A stretch of DNA of 64,000 bases from an uncultured Clostridia bacterium (GCA_947623865.1 CANQIC010000001.1:1-64000), one strand, 5' to 3'; positions 1 through 8,796 are shown, counted from the stretch's first letter. The notes: generated from the letters alone by a model not told the origin. A program made the numbers and translations.

Positions 1-74
1 GTTGAAGGGGACAGTTTGCTAAACTGTTAGGGTTCGTAAGGGCCGCGAGGGTTCAAATCCCTCAGCTTCCGCCA
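1..74 (+). tRNA. tRNA-Ser(GCU), 5' end outside the window
   Basis: The window opens inside a tRNA. An anticodon stem ACAGT/ACTGT encloses a loop with anticodon GCT. A long variable arm follows, then a T arm containing GGTTCAAATCC, and the gene ends in an encoded CCA at 72-74. The long variable arm and GCT anticodon fit a serine tRNA reading AGC/AGU. The 5' acceptor strand and most of the D arm lie upstream of the window. Confidence 0.9.
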
Positions 75-101
75 AAAACAGCTTTCTAAGCTGTTTTTTT
101 T
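75..101 (+). terminator. Intrinsic terminator after tRNA-Ser
   Basis: An 8-bp perfect stem, AACAGCTT (77-84) and AAGCTGTT (88-95), with a 3-nt loop is followed by a T run. It sits directly after the tRNA CCA end. Confidence 0.85.
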
Positions 102-109
102 ATTTATGA

Positions 110-1140
110 TAGAATAAGATAAAAATAAAATACATATTAAAATATAAACAACATCATTAAAAAATGCAATCTAATAACGGTGTTATTTATATATAATTAA
201 ATTATTATAGTATTGTAAAAGTAATATTTAATATAATAGATTAATAAAAACAAGATTAATAAATTATTTAATTAAATATTAAATAAAATAATTATATAAT
301 AAATAAAATAATTAAATTTAATTATTTTATTTTAAATAATACAATAAAAAAACTAAATAATTAACAATATAAAAATAAAAGAAATTAAAAATATTTAATA
401 TTTTTAATTTTTTATTAACTTTTTTATAAACAAACAAAAATAAGTTATGTAAATAAAAAAACAACCTGTTTAATAAGGTTAAGGAATAAAATGAGAAAAA
501 CTATCTTCATAAAGACAAAATAATTATAAAACTAATAATAAGTAAAAAGTTTAATTCATTATTAATAGGTAAATTAAAATTTTAATAAAAAAAGAGATAT
601 GGAAAACTTATCAAAACTAACGGATATCTATAAGAAATGGATTTTTTACAAAGATTAAAATAGTATACATAAATAAAAAAATAAGAACAAAACCAAAATT
701 CAAAAAGACAAAAACAAACATTTAAATGGTAAAGTTAAGAGAAAATATAATTATATTAGAATAAAAAAATAAATATAATAGAAAAATTAATTAATACAAA
801 ACAGGTAAACATAACTATACAAAAAATAATAAAAATAAAAAAGAAAAAACAAATAAAAATAAAACAAAAAATAAAATGATTAAAAATAAAAAAATAAATA
901 AAATAAATAAAATAAACAAATAAATAAAAAAACAAATAAATAAAATAATAAAAAAATAAATAAAAAAAAAAAAAAAAAAAATAAATAAATAAATAAAAAA
1001 ATAAAAAAAATAAAAAAACAAATAAAATAAATAAAATAAATAAAATAATAAAATAAATAAAATAATAAAACAAATAAAATGTTAAAAAATAAATTATATA
1101 AAATATTTATCATAAAATAAAAAAAAATATATATGTATTA
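110..1140. other. 1 kb AT-only intergenic region with A-rich low-complexity tract
   Basis: No gene is supported here. The stretch is almost only A and T. From about 830 to 1085 the plus strand is a strand-asymmetric tract of AAATA/AATAAA units with hardly any T runs, including an A run of about 20 near 963-982. It reads as stops in the forward frames and as poly Phe/Tyr/Ile in reverse frames, which is not protein-like. No hairpin, tRNA or clear promoter was seen. Confidence 0.7.
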
Positions 1141-1154
1141 AACAGGTGATAAAT

Positions 1155-2013
1155 ATGAAAATAGGATTAGCATTAGCACGGAGGAGGGATAAAAGGGGCT
1201 GCACATATAGGAGTTTTAAAAGCATTAGAAGAAGAAAATATAAAAATTAGTTTTATTTCTGGAGCATCTTCGGGAAGTATAGTTGCTTCTTTATATGCAA
1301 TGGGATTTAATTATAAACAGATATTAATATTATTTAAAAAGTATTCTAAAAAAATAAAATACATAGATGGAAAAAATATTTTAAAAATAATTTATGGAAT
1401 TTTAATAAAAAGAAAAATAATTATTAATGGATTAAATTCCGGAGAAATTATTGAAGAAATAATTAATGAAGTTGCAAGAGAAAAAAACATAAAAAAAATA
1501 AAAGATATAAAAATGCCATTGTTAATTCCAAGCGTGGATATTTATAATGGAGAAATATATTGTTTTTGTTCAAAAGATATTAGAAGTGGATTTTCAGATA
1601 ATATAATATTTGATAGTAACATTGAAATAGGAAAGGCAGTTAGATCAAGTTGTAGTTATCCATTAGTGTTTTCCCCATGTAAGTACAAAAATACAGAATT
1701 AATTGATGGAGGAATTAGAGAAAATATTCCATGGAAAGGTTTAAAAGATATAGGAGCAGAAAAAGTAATAAGTATTATGTTTGAAAAAGAATTAGATCAT
1801 AATTGCTGTAATAATATAATAGATATTGTTGGAAATTCTTTAGAGATATTATCACATGAATTATTAAATTATGAAATAAAAGGTACGGATTATTTATTGA
1901 AAATAAAAACAAAAAATATTTCTTTGTTAGATATGAAAAAAATAGATGAATTATTTGAAATTGGATATAAAACAACTAAATCAAAAATAAAAGAAATAAA
2001 AAAGATAATTTAA
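1155..2013 (+). CDS. Patatin-like phospholipase (RssA/YchK type), +1 frameshift at CGG
   Basis: The product (285 aa after correction) is a patatin-family serine acylhydrolase, expected to hydrolyse lipid acyl esters with a Ser-Asp dyad. The start is ATG 1155 behind AGGTGAT. The oxyanion motif GLALAGGGIKGAAHIGVL is encoded across a frame change. Frame 0 reads GCA CGG at 1176-1181 and runs into nonsense, but skipping C1179 restores GGA GGA GGG ATA. The nucleophile motif GASSGS (about residues 36-41) and the catalytic-Asp motif DGGIREN follow in the second frame with no further defect. Length and motif order are normal for the family. The substrate is unknown. Without the frameshift only a ~30-residue nonsense peptide would be made. 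Confidence 0.85.
1179..1182 (+). other. In-frame CGG-A +1 frameshift site in patatin gene
   Basis: GCA CGG A: skipping C1179 reads GGA (1180-1182), the first glycine of the conserved GGG oxyanion loop. Confidence 0.85.
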
Positions 2014-2079
2014 ATTTTAGTTCTAAATTAAGCTTGTCTTTAATAATATTAAACAAATAAAATTAAAAAGGAGTTTAAT

Positions 2080-2643
2080 ATGAAAAATAAAAAAATAATT
2101 ATGTATGTTGGAATTATATTAATTGTATTAATTTTATTGGGAGTTGGATATATAATTTATAATAATGTAAAGAATAATAAAGAGCAAGTTATATATGAAT
2201 ATACTCCTGAAGAGGAAATTACAGGTGAGCAATTAAGACAAACTGTTATTACTTTATATTTCTTAGATCCTAATACCTATGCGCTTAGCCCAGAAGCAAG
2301 GCAAATTGATGCAAAAGAATTAATAGATAATCCATATGAATTATTAATTAATTTACTAATAGAAGGACCAAAAAATGAAAATTTATTAAAATTAATTCCT
2401 GAAAACACAAAGCTAAATAGTGCACAAATAAAGGATAATATTTTATATATAGATTTTTCAGAAGAATTTATTAAAGAACAAAATTTGGGAAAAGAACAAG
2501 AAGAATTAATCTTAAAATCTATTGTTAATACAGTAACAGAATTAACAGAAATAAATAAAGTAGCTATTTTAATTGACGGAAAGGAAGATAGTGGATTCCC
2601 TGATGAAGAATTAATGTTTAATAAAGTTTTTGTTAGAGAATAA
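2080..2643 (+). CDS. GerM-domain membrane-anchored sporulation/germination protein
   Basis: This is a 187-aa protein with one N-terminal membrane segment (about residues 6-27, IIMYVGIILIVLILLGVGYI). An extracytoplasmic GerMN-type domain follows. Its recognisable pattern is TVITLYFLDP near residue 55, then LLINLLIEGP near 87, LIPENTKL near 103, and DNILYIDFSEEF near 118. In Bacillus GerM is needed for sporulation and germination and has two such domains; this protein has one, as many clostridial members do. Start ATG has a good AAAGGAG site. A strong terminator follows. Its exact role here is inferred from the domain only. Confidence 0.75.
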   Translation: MKNKKIIMYVGIILIVLILLGVGYIIYNNVKNNKEQVIYEYTPEEEITGEQLRQTVITLYFLDPNTYALSPEARQIDAKELIDNPYELLINLLIEGPKNENLLKLIPENTKLNSAQIKDNILYIDFSEEFIKEQNLGKEQEELILKSIVNTVTELTEINKVAILIDGKEDSGFPDEELMFNKVFVRE

Positions 2644-2699
2644 TTAATAAAAAACTATTTTAAAAATTTATAAATCTTAATAGATTTTATAGTTTTATT

Positions 2700-2755
2700 A
2701 AGATTGCACAAAAAGAATTCTATTTCTTTAATAGAACGAATTGTGCAATCTTTTC
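2700..2755 (+). terminator. Intrinsic terminator after gerM-like gene
   Basis: A 12-bp perfect stem, AAGATTGCACAA and TTGTGCAATCTT (2741-2752), has a nested inner stem TTCTATT/AATAGAA and a T-rich tail. Confidence 0.85.
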
Positions 2756-2894
2756 TTTCTGCAAAATTAAATTTTTTATTATTTTTATTATAACTATTTC
2801 TATCCATTGTATACTCCTTGAAATTAAATATAAACCTATGATAATATATAATATGAAAATAAATAATAATTGTATATAGAAAAGGGGTATTAAT

Positions 2895-3641
2895 ATTTTA
2901 TTAAAATCAAATGAAAGAATAGATGATTTAGAATATAAAAATCTAAAAATAATACAAAACAAAGATGGATTTTGTTTTGGAATAGATAGTATTCTTTTAT
3001 CAGATTTTGCAAAAGAAATAAAAAATAATGCAAAAGTTTTAGATTTAGGAACTGGAACTGGAATTATAAGTATTTTATTATGTGGAAAAACTAATTTAAA
3101 AGAAATAATTGGCGTTGAAATTCAAAAAGAAGTTTATGAAATGGCGAAAAGATCTTCTGAATTAAATAAGTTAGAAAATAAATTTAAAGTAATAAATGAG
3201 GATTTGAAAAATTTAAGTAAAAAATTTCCAGCAAACAGTTTTGATGCAATAGTTACAAATCCACCATATAAAAAGGATAATACGGGTTTAAAAAATGAAA
3301 ATAAGCTTAAACAAATATCTAGACATGAAATAATGTGTGATATAGAAGATATAGCAAAAATATCTAGTTATTTATTAAAATGTAATTCTTCAATATATAT
3401 GATACATAGACCAGATAGATTAATAGATATAATACAGGCCTTAAAAAAATATAAATTGGAACCTAAAAATATTAGATTCGTTTATCCTAAAATAAGAAAA
3501 GAGGCTAATTTAGTTTTAATAAAAGCGACCAAAGGTGGAAAATCATTTTTAAAAATAAAAGAACCGTTAATAGTATATAATGATGATGGGACATGTACAG
3601 AAGAAATATTAAAAATATATAATAAGAATGAGGAGAAATAA
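2895..3641 (+). CDS. tRNA1(Val) (adenine-37-N6)-methyltransferase-like, AUU start
   Basis: This looks like the SAM-dependent TrmN6/YfiC-type adenine N6-methyltransferase that modifies tRNA. The N-terminus has the family signature RIDDLEYKNLKIIQ and then DGFCFGIDSILLSDFA. The SAM motif is VLDLGTGTGIISILL, and the catalytic NPPY motif (TNPPYKK) is near residue 125. There is no ATG, GTG or TTG before the conserved start. An in-frame TAG lies at 2877, a purine-rich site AAAAGGGG at 2880-2887, and the first residues matching the family (LLKSNERIDDL) begin at ATT 2895, seven bases after that site. I therefore place the start at AUU. The stop overlaps the rsmI ATG (TAATG), so the two are probably co-transcribed. 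Confidence 0.8.
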   Translation: MLLKSNERIDDLEYKNLKIIQNKDGFCFGIDSILLSDFAKEIKNNAKVLDLGTGTGIISILLCGKTNLKEIIGVEIQKEVYEMAKRSSELNKLENKFKVINEDLKNLSKKFPANSFDAIVTNPPYKKDNTGLKNENKLKQISRHEIMCDIEDIAKISSYLLKCNSSIYMIHRPDRLIDIIQALKKYKLEPKNIRFVYPKIRKEANLVLIKATKGGKSFLKIKEPLIVYNDDGTCTEEILKIYNKNEEK

Positions 3642-4475
3642 TGAAGCGGAAAAATATATTTAGTAGCTACACCAATTGGAAATTTAGAAGATATTACATT
3701 AAGGGCAATTAAAGTATTAAAAGATGTAGATTTAATTGCAGCTGAGGATACTAGACATACATTAAAATTATTAAACCATTTGGAAATTACAAAACCTTTA
3801 ATAAGTTATTATAAACAAAATGAAAAAATAAGAAGCAATACATTAATTGACAAAGCTTTAAAAGGAGAAAGTATAGCAATTGTTTCTGATGCAGGAACTC
3901 CAGGAATATCAGATCCAGGAGAAGAAATAGTTAACCAAGCAATAAAAAATGGAATTGAGATAATACCTATTCCAGGAGCATGTGCTGCAATTAATGCATT
4001 AATTGCATCTGGACTAAATACTAAGCAATTTGTTTTTATAGGTTTTTTATCAGTGAATAAAAAAGAAAAACAAGAAAAATTAGAAGAGGTAAAAAAATTA
4101 AAGCAAACATTAATATTTTATGAAGCTCCACATAAATTAATTAATACTCTTGAAAATATAAAAGAGATTTTAGGAGAAAGAAATATTGTTTTAGCGAAAG
4201 AGATTACAAAAATACACGAAGAATATATAAGAGGAAAAGTTTCAGATGTTATTAAAAAAGTAGAAAATCCTAAAGGGGAATTTGTAATTATTGTAGAAGG
4301 TAGCCATGAAAATGAAGAAGAAGAAAAACAAAAAGTTTTAAATAATTTAAGTTTAGAGGAGCATTTTAAATATTACAAAAATAAAAATTATGAAAAAAAA
4401 GAAATAATAAAAAAAATAGCTAAAGATAGAAACACAAATAAAAATGAAATATATCAATATTTTTTAAACAAATAA
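3641..4475 (+). CDS. rsmI: 16S rRNA (cytidine-1402-2'-O)-methyltransferase RsmI, +1 frameshift at codon 3
   Basis: RsmI methylates the ribose of C1402 in 16S rRNA. Start ATG 3641 overlaps the upstream stop. Frame 0 is ATG AAG CGG and then nonsense. Skipping C3647 gives MKGKIYLVATPIGNLEDITL, the canonical RsmI N-terminus. The rest is complete: AAEDTRHTLKLL, VSDAGTPGISDPGEE, IPGACAAINALIASG, FYEAPHKL and the C-terminal ELTKIHEE-like segment. Corrected length is 277 aa, normal for the family. A shift at the third codon means almost no peptide is made before the decision point. Confident family call; the frameshift is read from the sequence. Confidence 0.93.
3647..3650 (+). other. In-frame CGG-A +1 frameshift site in rsmI
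   Basis: ATG AAG CGG A: skipping C3647 reads GGA as codon 3 and restores the RsmI N-terminus. Confidence 0.88.
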
Positions 4476-4488
4476 CTTTTATAAAAAA

Positions 4489-4516
4489 TAAAGAGGATAG
4501 TATTATCCTCTTTTAA
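4489..4516. terminator. Bidirectional terminator between rsmI and abrB-like gene
   Basis: AAGAGGATA (4491-4499) pairs with TATCCTCTT (4504-4512), with A runs on the left and T runs on the right. It can serve both convergent genes. Confidence 0.8.
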
Positions 4517-4517
4517 A

Positions 4518-4769
4518 TTATTCTGCTTTTAGATTGGAAATTTTTTCGGCACATTTCTGACAAACCATTTTATCTTGATAGTCTATTAATTTTTTGGAAC
4601 TACCACAGAATACACAGTTTGGTTCGTATTTTTTTAGAATTATTGAATTACCATCCACATAAATTTCCATAGGATCTTTTTCTGTAATTCCAAATTTGTT
4701 TCTTAATTCAATTGGTAGTACAACTCTACCTAATTCATCGACTCTTCTGATTATTCCGGTTGATTTCAT
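4518..4769 (-). CDS. AbrB-family transition-state regulator with C-terminal zinc-finger-like motif
   Basis: An 83-aa DNA-binding protein. The N-terminal swapped-hairpin AbrB domain is clear (STGIIRRVDELGRVVLPIEL, then RNKFGI and a DPMEIYVDG turn). The C-terminus carries two CxxC pairs (CVFCG near residue 53 and CQKCA near 74), which would form a small zinc-binding module, as in clostridial AbrB proteins. Start ATG 4769 has an AGGGGGG site. It is convergent with rsmI and divergent from spmA. A consensus promoter lies upstream at 4817-4845. The family regulates the switch to stationary phase and sporulation; its targets here are unknown. Confidence 0.85.
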   Translation of the reverse strand: MKSTGIIRRVDELGRVVLPIELRNKFGITEKDPMEIYVDGNSIILKKYEPNCVFCGSSKKLIDYQDKMVCQKCAEKISNLKAE

Positions 4770-4816
4770 ATAATGCCCCCCTTAAAATTACATTTTTCGA
4801 CATCTCGATTTTATTA

Positions 4817-4845
4817 ATAATACCACAATTTATATAAAAGGTCAA
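4817..4845 (-). promoter_or_regulatory. Sigma-A promoter of the abrB-like gene
   Basis: On the minus strand: TTGACC, a 17-nt spacer, TATTAT. It lies about 50 bases before the abrB-like start codon. Confidence 0.7.
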
Positions 4846-5062
4846 TAAAACTTTTCCTTTTTCTGTAAATTATTTTATCATATAAAATATGTTTTGGGAA
4901 TACAATAATTCTATAATTGTAATTAAAATTTAAAATTTAATACTAATATATGTAATTTTTACAATAAATCAAAGATTTTAACAACGGTTTATAATTTATT
5001 AGCAAATTTAAATTGGCAAGAACAAAGTGATGTAAAAATTGCTTTGTTACAAGGAGATTAAA

Positions 5063-5638
5063 ATGTTAAATATAATTTGGCCAGTATTTATAATAATTTC
5101 GTTTATTTATGCAATATTAAATGGTAGAGCATCAGAAGTAAATAATTCCGTTTTTGAATCTACAAAGTCTGCAGTAGAATTATCTATTTCCCTACTTGGG
5201 ACTATTTGTTTGTGGAATGGAATTATGCAAATTGCGTCAAAAACAAGTATAGTGAAACACTTAAGTAAGATATTAAATCCAATCATGAAAAAACTATTTC
5301 CAGATATAAAAAAAGAAGAAAAAGTACATGAAGAAATAACAATGAATATTATTGCAAATATTATGGGGCTTGGAAATGCAGCAACGCCACTCGGATTAAA
5401 AGCAATGAAATCAATGCAAAAGAAAAATAATGATAAAAATAAATTGTCAAATTCAATGGCGATATTTATTGTTTTAAATACTGCATCAATTCAGTTAATA
5501 CCAACAACTGTTATAGCAATAAGGAGTTCTTTAGGATCAACTAATCCTACAGCAATGATAGTTCCTGTATGGATAGCAACCATATGTGCAGCAATAGCTG
5601 CTGTGTTATCAGCAAAACTTCTAATGAAAAAATTTTAG
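5063..5638 (+). CDS. spmA: Spore maturation protein A
   Basis: SpmA is an integral membrane protein needed with SpmB for dehydration of the spore core. It is 191 aa with a nucleoside-transporter-like gate (Gate domain) fold. The conserved segment MGLGNAATPLGLKAM is near residue 103, and hydrophobic spans are near residues 3-20, 46-65, 130-150 and 165-185. I chose ATG 5063 because AAGGAGAT ends five bases before it; an upstream ATG at 5039 lacks a site. It is followed by spmB after 138 bases. The pair is a standard sporulation unit, presumably expressed in the mother cell. Confidence 0.9.
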   Translation: MLNIIWPVFIIISFIYAILNGRASEVNNSVFESTKSAVELSISLLGTICLWNGIMQIASKTSIVKHLSKILNPIMKKLFPDIKKEEKVHEEITMNIIANIMGLGNAATPLGLKAMKSMQKKNNDKNKLSNSMAIFIVLNTASIQLIPTTVIAIRSSLGSTNPTAMIVPVWIATICAAIAAVLSAKLLMKKF

Positions 5639-5776
5639 AAAAATAAATAAACTTTGAGATTTACTTATTACTTACAAACTTAAATCGTCAAAAGAACCTT
5701 CCATTTTTGCAATTTATGATGGAGGAGTTAATAAAATATTTATTTAAATAATTTAAATTGTTAAAATGGAGGATTT

Positions 5777-6304
5777 ATGACAGCTATTAATTATTTATCT
5801 AATTTAGCAATTCCTTTTACAATTTTATTAATACTTACATATGGATTAGTTGAAAAAAATAAAGTTTTTGATACTTTTTTAGATGGTGCAAAAGAAGGAA
5901 TTGAAATCGTTGTAAAAATATTTCCTACACTAATAGGTTTATTTGTTGCAATAGGAGCTTTAAGATGTTCTGGAATATTAGACTTTGTAATAAAATTAAT
6001 ATGTCCAATTATCAATTTTTTAAAAATTCCGACAGAAATAATGCCACTTGCAATATTAAGGCCTATTTCTGGAAGTGCATCTATTGCAATAGGAAGTGAT
6101 ATTATGACACAATATGGAGTAGATAGCAAAATAGGGCTTATTGCTTCTACAATTATGGGATCAACTGAAACAACATTATATACAATTGCAGTATATACTA
6201 GTGTAGTTGGAGTAAAAAAAATAAGATTTGTTTTAGCTGCTGCATTGATTGGTGATTTAGTAGGAATGGTGAGTTCTGTAATAATTTGGAATTTTATGTC
6301 GTAA
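5777..6304 (+). CDS. spmB: Spore maturation protein B
   Basis: SpmB is the 175-aa partner of SpmA in spore core dehydration. It has Gate-domain membrane spans and the conserved stretches AILRPISGSASIAIG (near residue 93) and GSTETTLYTIAVY (near 128). The start has a clean TGGAGG site. It is a complete gene. Family knowledge predicts action in the forespore-surrounding membrane in the late stages of sporulation. Confidence 0.92.
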   Translation: MTAINYLSNLAIPFTILLILTYGLVEKNKVFDTFLDGAKEGIEIVVKIFPTLIGLFVAIGALRCSGILDFVIKLICPIINFLKIPTEIMPLAILRPISGSASIAIGSDIMTQYGVDSKIGLIASTIMGSTETTLYTIAVYTSVVGVKKIRFVLAAALIGDLVGMVSSVIIWNFMS

Positions 6305-6312
6305 AGTTTTTG

Positions 6313-6341
6313 TTGACATTTTTTGGAAAAGAGAGTATTAT
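6313..6341 (+). promoter_or_regulatory. Strong sigma-A promoter downstream of spmB
   Basis: TTGACA (6313-6318), 17-nt spacer, TATTAT (6336-6341). The expected transcript would cover the 33-aa ORF at 6407 and the structured region at 6577-6656. Confidence 0.75.
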
Positions 6342-6406
6342 AATGTCATATTCAAATTAAAAGATTTTATCAAATATTATTTTAATCAAAGATTTTAGGT
6401 GAAAGA

Positions 6407-6508
6407 ATGATTTTTAAATTCTTATTATTTTTTCTTATATTTTTTACTGTCAGAAAAATTATCATAAAAAAATTTTCAAAAAAAATTCTTAAAATAATAA
6501 GTAAATAA
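6407..6508 (+). CDS. Possible 33-aa membrane peptide
   Basis: A short ORF with a good site (AGGTGAAAG, then AATG) encodes a hydrophobic N-terminal helix (about residues 2-14, IFKFLLFFLIFFT) and a very basic C-terminal half (KK, FSKKILK, SK). The shape is like small membrane-active peptides or type I toxins. It lies 66 bases after a consensus promoter and before a structured RNA. I do not recognise the family. It could be spurious in such AT-rich DNA; the promoter and ribosome site are the only support. Confidence 0.4.
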   Translation: MIFKFLLFFLIFFTVRKIIIKKFSKKILKIISK

Positions 6509-6576
6509 TAAAAACCAAATTTTAATACAATTACTAGTGTATTAGTTTATTTGTTGTACATAAAAAGTTTTTAATC

Positions 6577-6660
6577 TTGCAGGGAAGACAAACAAGAGGC
6601 TATTTATAAATGAAAGCCCATATAATATAAATAGTTTTTATCATCATTTCCCTGCATGCC
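6577..6660 (+). ncRNA. Candidate structured RNA (long imperfect hairpin, 6S-like shape)
   Basis: GCAGGGAA (6579-6586) pairs perfectly with TTCCCTGC (6648-6655). Inside is an asymmetric open region, then CTATTTATA (6600-6608) pairs perfectly with TATAAATAG (6626-6634). This segment is much richer in G and C than its surroundings. A long hairpin with a large internal bubble is the 6S RNA shape, but I cannot match 6S sequence landmarks, so the class is open. A terminator follows at 6698. Confidence 0.45.
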
Positions 6661-6697
6661 CCCATAAATTTAATTCCATAAAGATTTATTTCTAATA

Positions 6698-6736
6698 AAG
6701 GGATATTCTTAAAGCTTTTAAGAATATCCTTTTTTC
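6698..6736. terminator. Bidirectional terminator before walJ
   Basis: GGATATTCTTAAA (from 6701) pairs with TTTAAGAATATCC (ending 6729) around a short loop, with an A run before and six T after. It ends transcription of the 6.3-6.7 kb RNA and of the convergent murA-walJ unit. Confidence 0.9.
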
Positions 6737-6741
6737 TTTTC

Positions 6742-7521
6742 TTATATTACATCAAAAAAATTACTTGGGTTATCTCTTGGTGCTATGTCAATAGCTAGAT
6801 TTGTACAATTTAAAGTTTCATTTTTAATTGTTTCATATGCAAGTTCTGGGAAATTATTTTCTTTGCTTAAATGTACTAATAATGCCTTTTGTAATCCAAA
6901 ATCATAAAGACTTGCCAAAGTTTTTCCTGCAGATATATTAGACAAATGCCCTTTATCACTTGATATCCTTCTCTTTAGCATATAAGGATATGATGAACAT
7001 TTCAGTATTTCTGGGTCATAATTTGATTCCAATAAAATGCAAGAACTCTTTTTTAAATGATTTAATAATTCTTCAGAAACATATCCAATATCTGTTGCAA
7101 TACTAATTTTTTTATTTGAATTATACAAATTAAATCCACAAGGATCAGCAGCATCATGTGGAGTATGAAAAGGTAGTATCTTAATATCTCCTATAGAAAA
7201 AGTTTCTGCGATATTAAATATCTTTTTATTATTATCTGGTATTTTACATGCAATATTTTCAATAGCTTCCCAAGTTTTTTTATTTGCATATACAGGTATA
7301 TTATATTTATTAGATAAAGTAGCAATACTTCTAGTATGATCTATATGGTCATGTGTAACTAGTATTGCATCGATGTTTTCTCCATGTATATTTAATTTTT
7401 CAAGTGCAGCAATTATTTTTTTTAAAGTTACACCAGCATCAATAATTAAATTAGTATTATCTGTTTGAACAAAAAAACTATTACCACTACTTCCACTATA
7501 TAAACTACAATATTTAAACAT
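6742..7521 (-). CDS. walJ: Metallo-beta-lactamase-fold exonuclease, WalJ/YycJ family
   Basis: A 259-aa MBL-fold protein related to YycJ/WalJ, a 5'-3' DNA exonuclease. The metal-binding motif THDHIDHTRS is near residue 56. The N-terminus SLYSGSSGNSFF matches the family's GSSGN signature, later metal ligands occur at HTPHDAADP and ATDIGYV, and GHLSN is also present. An upstream ATG at 7530 abuts the AAAAGG site too closely, so ATG 7521 is the likelier start. It begins about 16 bases after the murA stop and is probably co-transcribed with murA. Confidence 0.85.
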   Translation of the reverse strand: MFKYCSLYSGSSGNSFFVQTDNTNLIIDAGVTLKKIIAALEKLNIHGENIDAILVTHDHIDHTRSIATLSNKYNIPVYANKKTWEAIENIACKIPDNNKKIFNIAETFSIGDIKILPFHTPHDAADPCGFNLYNSNKKISIATDIGYVSEELLNHLKKSSCILLESNYDPEILKCSSYPYMLKRRISSDKGHLSNISAGKTLASLYDFGLQKALLVHLSKENNFPELAYETIKNETLNCTNLAIDIAPRDNPSNFFDVI

Positions 7522-7536
7522 TTTTTTCATCCTTTT

Positions 7537-8796
7537 TTATTCAGTAATTCTTACTATATCTGCTCCTATGTTTCTGAATTTTTCTTCAATATTTTCATAG
7601 CCTCTATCAATATGCTCTAAATTATATACTTCTGTTTTGCCTTCTGCAGCTACTCCAGCAACAATTAATGCTGCACCAGCACGTAAGTCTGTTGAATATA
7701 CAGAGGCACCACGTAAAGTTTCAACCCCTTCAAAAATAGCAGATTTACCTTGAGCAGTTATTTGTGCTCCCATTTTATTTAATTCATTTGTATATTGGAA
7801 TCTAGATTCCCATATACTCTCATTTATTATACTTGTGCCTTCTGCAAGAGATAAAACAACTCCCATTTGAGGTTGCAAGTCTGTAGGAAATCCAGGATAT
7901 GGTAAAGTTTTTATAGTAGCTTTTGTAGGTCTTTTATCACACCAAACTCTTAATTTATCTCCATTCATATCTACATTTCCACCGATTTCTAATATTTTAG
8001 CAGTTATACATTCTAAGTGTTTTGTTATACAGTTTTTAATTATTAAATCTCCTTTTGAGGCGATAGCTGCTAACATAAAAGTACCAGCCTCAATTTGATC
8101 TGGAACTACACTATAATTTTGTCCACCTTTTAAAGATTTAACTCCATTTATTTTAATCATATCTGTTCCAGCACCACGAATATCTGCTCCCATTGTATTT
8201 AGAAAGTTTGCAATATCAACTATATGTGGCTCTTTTGCAGCATTATCTATAACTGTAGTTCCTTCTGCAAGAACACTTGCAAGCATTATATTTATAGTTG
8301 CTCCAACTGAGACAATATCCATATATACATTAGTACCAGTAAGTTTTTTTGCTGTTGCTTTAACATTACCACCAGTAATTTCTACTTCTGCACCTAAAGC
8401 CTCAAAACCTTTAATATGTTGATCTATTGGCCTTGCACCTAAATTACAACCACCTGGAAGACCAACTTCAATTTCCTTTTTTCTACCTAACATTGAGCCA
8501 ATCAAGTAATATGAGGCTCTAAACTTTCTAGTTAAGTCTATAGGAGCAATTGTATTTGTTATATTCCTTGTATCAACTTCTATACTGTTTTTATCTATCC
8601 ATTTTATTTTTGCTCCAAGGCCCTCTAAAATTTCACAAGAGAGTTTAACGTCAACTATATTTGGTAGATTATTAATTGTACAAATTCCATCTATTAATAA
8701 AGTAGCTGGTAAGATTGCCACAGCAGAGTTTTTTGCACCACTTATATTAACTTCTCCTTTCAATGGTGTCGGTCCATTAATTATCAATTTTTCCAT
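7537..8796 (-). CDS. murA: UDP-N-acetylglucosamine 1-carboxyvinyltransferase
   Basis: MurA transfers enolpyruvate from PEP to UDP-GlcNAc, the first committed step of peptidoglycan synthesis. It is 419 aa, full length. The N-terminus has SGAKNSAVAILPA with the substrate-binding Lys-Asn pair. The active-site loop has LPGGCNLGARPID: the loop Cys (fosfomycin target) is present. PYPGFPTDLQPQ and SIWESRFQYTNELNKMGA are conserved. Start ATG is behind GAGGGGG. The promoter and a leader hairpin lie upstream. Confidence 0.96.
   Translation of the reverse strand: MEKLIINGPTPLKGEVNISGAKNSAVAILPATLLIDGICTINNLPNIVDVKLSCEILEGLGAKIKWIDKNSIEVDTRNITNTIAPIDLTRKFRASYYLIGSMLGRKKEIEVGLPGGCNLGARPIDQHIKGFEALGAEVEITGGNVKATAKKLTGTNVYMDIVSVGATINIMLASVLAEGTTVIDNAAKEPHIVDIANFLNTMGADIRGAGTDMIKINGVKSLKGGQNYSVVPDQIEAGTFMLAAIASKGDLIIKNCITKHLECITAKILEIGGNVDMNGDKLRVWCDKRPTKATIKTLPYPGFPTDLQPQMGVVLSLAEGTSIINESIWESRFQYTNELNKMGAQITAQGKSAIFEGVETLRGASVYSTDLRAGAALIVAGVAAEGKTEVYNLEHIDRGYENIEEKFRNIGADIVRITE

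Noticed and set aside
756-1113. Reverse-strand open frames of Phe/Tyr/Ile in the A-rich tract
   Set aside because: Low-complexity translation of AAATA repeats, with no ribosome site and no protein-like composition.
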